Source: Flavobacteriales bacterium
GTDB taxonomy: Bacteria; Bacteroidota; Bacteroidia; Flavobacteriales_D; Cryomorphaceae
Length of the DNA stretch: 6,518 nucleotides
Assembly (NCBI GenBank): GCA_020200995.1
Contig: JAIVHQ010000086.1
Location: forward strand, 1 to 6,518
Direction: 5' to 3'
The notes beneath the pieces are model-generated. The model made no database searches and had not been told where the DNA came from. It saw only the letters and a list, made by a program, of their open reading frames with translations. Position numbers and translations under genes: made by a program. Positions 5,356 through 6,518 of the stretch are shown in pieces. How positions within the stretch are numbered: position 1 is the first letter of the stretch; each line of letters opens with the position of its first letter.

Positions 5356-6518
5356 TTACCGCACCACCACTTTAACGATCTCTCCGAGGGACATGCCCGG
5401 CGTCAAAAAATAAGTGCCTCCCGGGAGTTGATCCACCGAAATTACCGCCGTGTCCGATTCGAACACCCCTTCCCTCACCCGCCGTCCGTTCATGTCGTAA
5501 AGCCCGTAGATGGCGCCGATCAGGTTATTGTGTACCACCACCGTGATCTCCGTGTCGGCGGGATTGGGGTACACGTGGAGGCGGCTGTTGACGCGGTTGG
5601 CGTCCATGGTTGTGAGGGTGAGGAGGTGGTCGGCGAGATAAGCAGAGAGATTTATCCTGTGAAGCTGCTGCGGAACGATCACAAAAGGGGGTTGGGAGAA
5701 AAATTCATTCGTGATGTAGTACATCAATCCGGTCGTGGAAGTGACGGCCTCCACCTGATGGAAAGGCAGGGAAAGTGCGATTTTGCGCTTGTTTCCACCG
5801 AAGAAATCGGTGCCCGGGAAGTCGTACAAGAGGTATAGAAAGGTCTGCAGCAGGTTGGTGTATCCCGATAACACGGCGATGTTTTCGGCTTCCAAATACA
5901 CCGAGCCGGTGATCAACCCCTCTACGTCGTGGCCACCCCGAAGAGATGCCGTATGGATTCCCGCAGCCTTCGGCAGGGCGTAAATGCGGGTCTGCAGTCC
6001 GACCCACTCCTTCATAAAGAGGCAGATGCTGTCGCCGGCCACCACAAAAGCTTCGCAGTCGAAGTCTGTATTGTTGGGGCCGCTTCCTGAAAAATCGGTC
6101 TGATCGGCGTAGCTGAATTCGATGACTTCCACCGAGGGTGCATTCGCAAGGATGGAGGCTTTGGCGATTTTGTAAATGCGCAGGTCTTGGCGGTTTCCGT
6201 TGGCGTTGTTCCCGAAATCTCCGATGTACACATGGTCGGTATCCTGCGAGATTTCCTCCCAATCCACGTTGGTCACCCCGGGCAGCTCCACTGCTGTGAG
6301 CAACGACCCGTCGGTGGTGTCGAGGGCGTAGATATTCACATCGGTGTGGTCCACGTGCGACCAAAGCTGATCCTCCCAATAGATCAGCCCCGAGGTTTCG
6401 TCAAGAACGCCGTCGAGCGGAAAACTTTCAAACGGTGATACCGTCGTCTGCGGGTATATGCACGAGCCGTCGTTTTGCGTGGCGAAGGGCTCGTAGTTGA
6501 TCGCGTGGGGATCGGGGC
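5356..6518 (-). CDS. T9SS-exported protein, probably beta-propeller-like (5' end outside window)
   Basis: The frame is open from the stop at 5356 to the right edge, giving 386 visible residues; the true start and signal peptide lie beyond 6518. A GTG at 6354 is an internal Val codon, not a good start, because coding sequence continues upstream of it. The first visible residues (DPHAINYEP, then NDGSCIYP) resemble the Cys-containing NYNP/DDGSC motif common in exported Bacteroidota proteins. Residues from about 40 to 300 resemble an unnamed family often carried by T9SS cargo, with DETSGLIYW, TNVDWEEI (about 82-89), IGDFGNN (about 98-104) and DFDCEAF (about 151-157). The alternating short strands suggest a beta-propeller, which is inference. 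The last 75 residues are a T9SS type A sorting domain (LHVYPNPADTEITV, LPGGTYFL). The biochemical role is unknown. It is transcribed towards the adhesin-like gene. Confidence 0.88.
   Translation of the reverse strand, partial: PDPHAINYEPFATQNDGSCIYPQTTVSPFESFPLDGVLDETSGLIYWEDQLWSHVDHTDVNIYALDTTDGSLLTAVELPGVTNVDWEEISQDTDHVYIGDFGNNANGNRQDLRIYKIAKASILANAPSVEVIEFSYADQTDFSGSGPNNTDFDCEAFVVAGDSICLFMKEWVGLQTRIYALPKAAGIHTASLRGGHDVEGLITGSVYLEAENIAVLSGYTNLLQTFLYLLYDFPGTDFFGGNKRKIALSLPFHQVEAVTSTTGLMYYITNEFFSQPPFVIVPQQLHRINLSAYLADHLLTLTTMDANRVNSRLHVYPNPADTEITVVVHNNLIGAIYGLYDMNGRRVREGVFESDTAVISVDQLPGGTYFLTPGMSLGEIVKVVVR

Noticed and set aside
1..6518. CRISPR array, tRNA or rRNA gene, insertion sequence or defence system
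   Set aside because: No evenly spaced direct repeats with unique spacers, no cloverleaf or rRNA-like stretch, no transposase-like frame with terminal inverted repeats, and no defence-type domain was seen in any real gene.

Overview
The window looks like chromosomal DNA of a member of the phylum Bacteroidota. Two of the three genes encode secreted proteins ending in a type IX secretion system (T9SS) type A sorting domain. One of them also has an SprB-type repeat. No clear Shine-Dalgarno sequence precedes the two visible start codons, and a perfect Bacteroidota-type -7 promoter box (TAnnTTTG) lies upstream of one gene. The genus cannot be fixed from the sequence.

Layout. Positions 1-207 are a leader region that may include the last codons of a neighbouring gene. 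Positions 208-2034 (+) encode a complete GTP-dependent phosphoenolpyruvate carboxykinase, with every key catalytic residue I could check present. Positions 2035-2227 separate convergent genes and hold two intrinsic terminators, one for each direction. Positions 2228-4867 (-) encode a complete 879-residue secreted, modular, adhesin-like protein. It has a long signal peptide, a cadherin/Ig-like domain, an SprB repeat, six HYR-like modules of about 80 residues, a PKD/Ig-like domain and a T9SS sorting domain. Positions 4868-5355 are a 488-base gap with a likely promoter, a perfect 5'-leader hairpin, a weak terminator-like hairpin and two copies of a short repeat. A third, diverged copy of that repeat lies at 73-99. 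Positions 5356-6518 (-) hold the 3' part of another T9SS-exported protein, probably beta-propeller-like. Its frame runs off the right edge of the window.

How the genes relate. The carboxykinase is a central-metabolism enzyme (oxaloacetate to phosphoenolpyruvate) and has no evident link to its neighbours. The two minus-strand genes share an export route, but the 488-base gap and the separate promoter argue against a tight operon. I see no RNA gene, CRISPR array, insertion sequence or defence system. The least explained features are the short dispersed repeat, the leader hairpin of the adhesin-like gene, and the very regular cysteine spacing of its modules.
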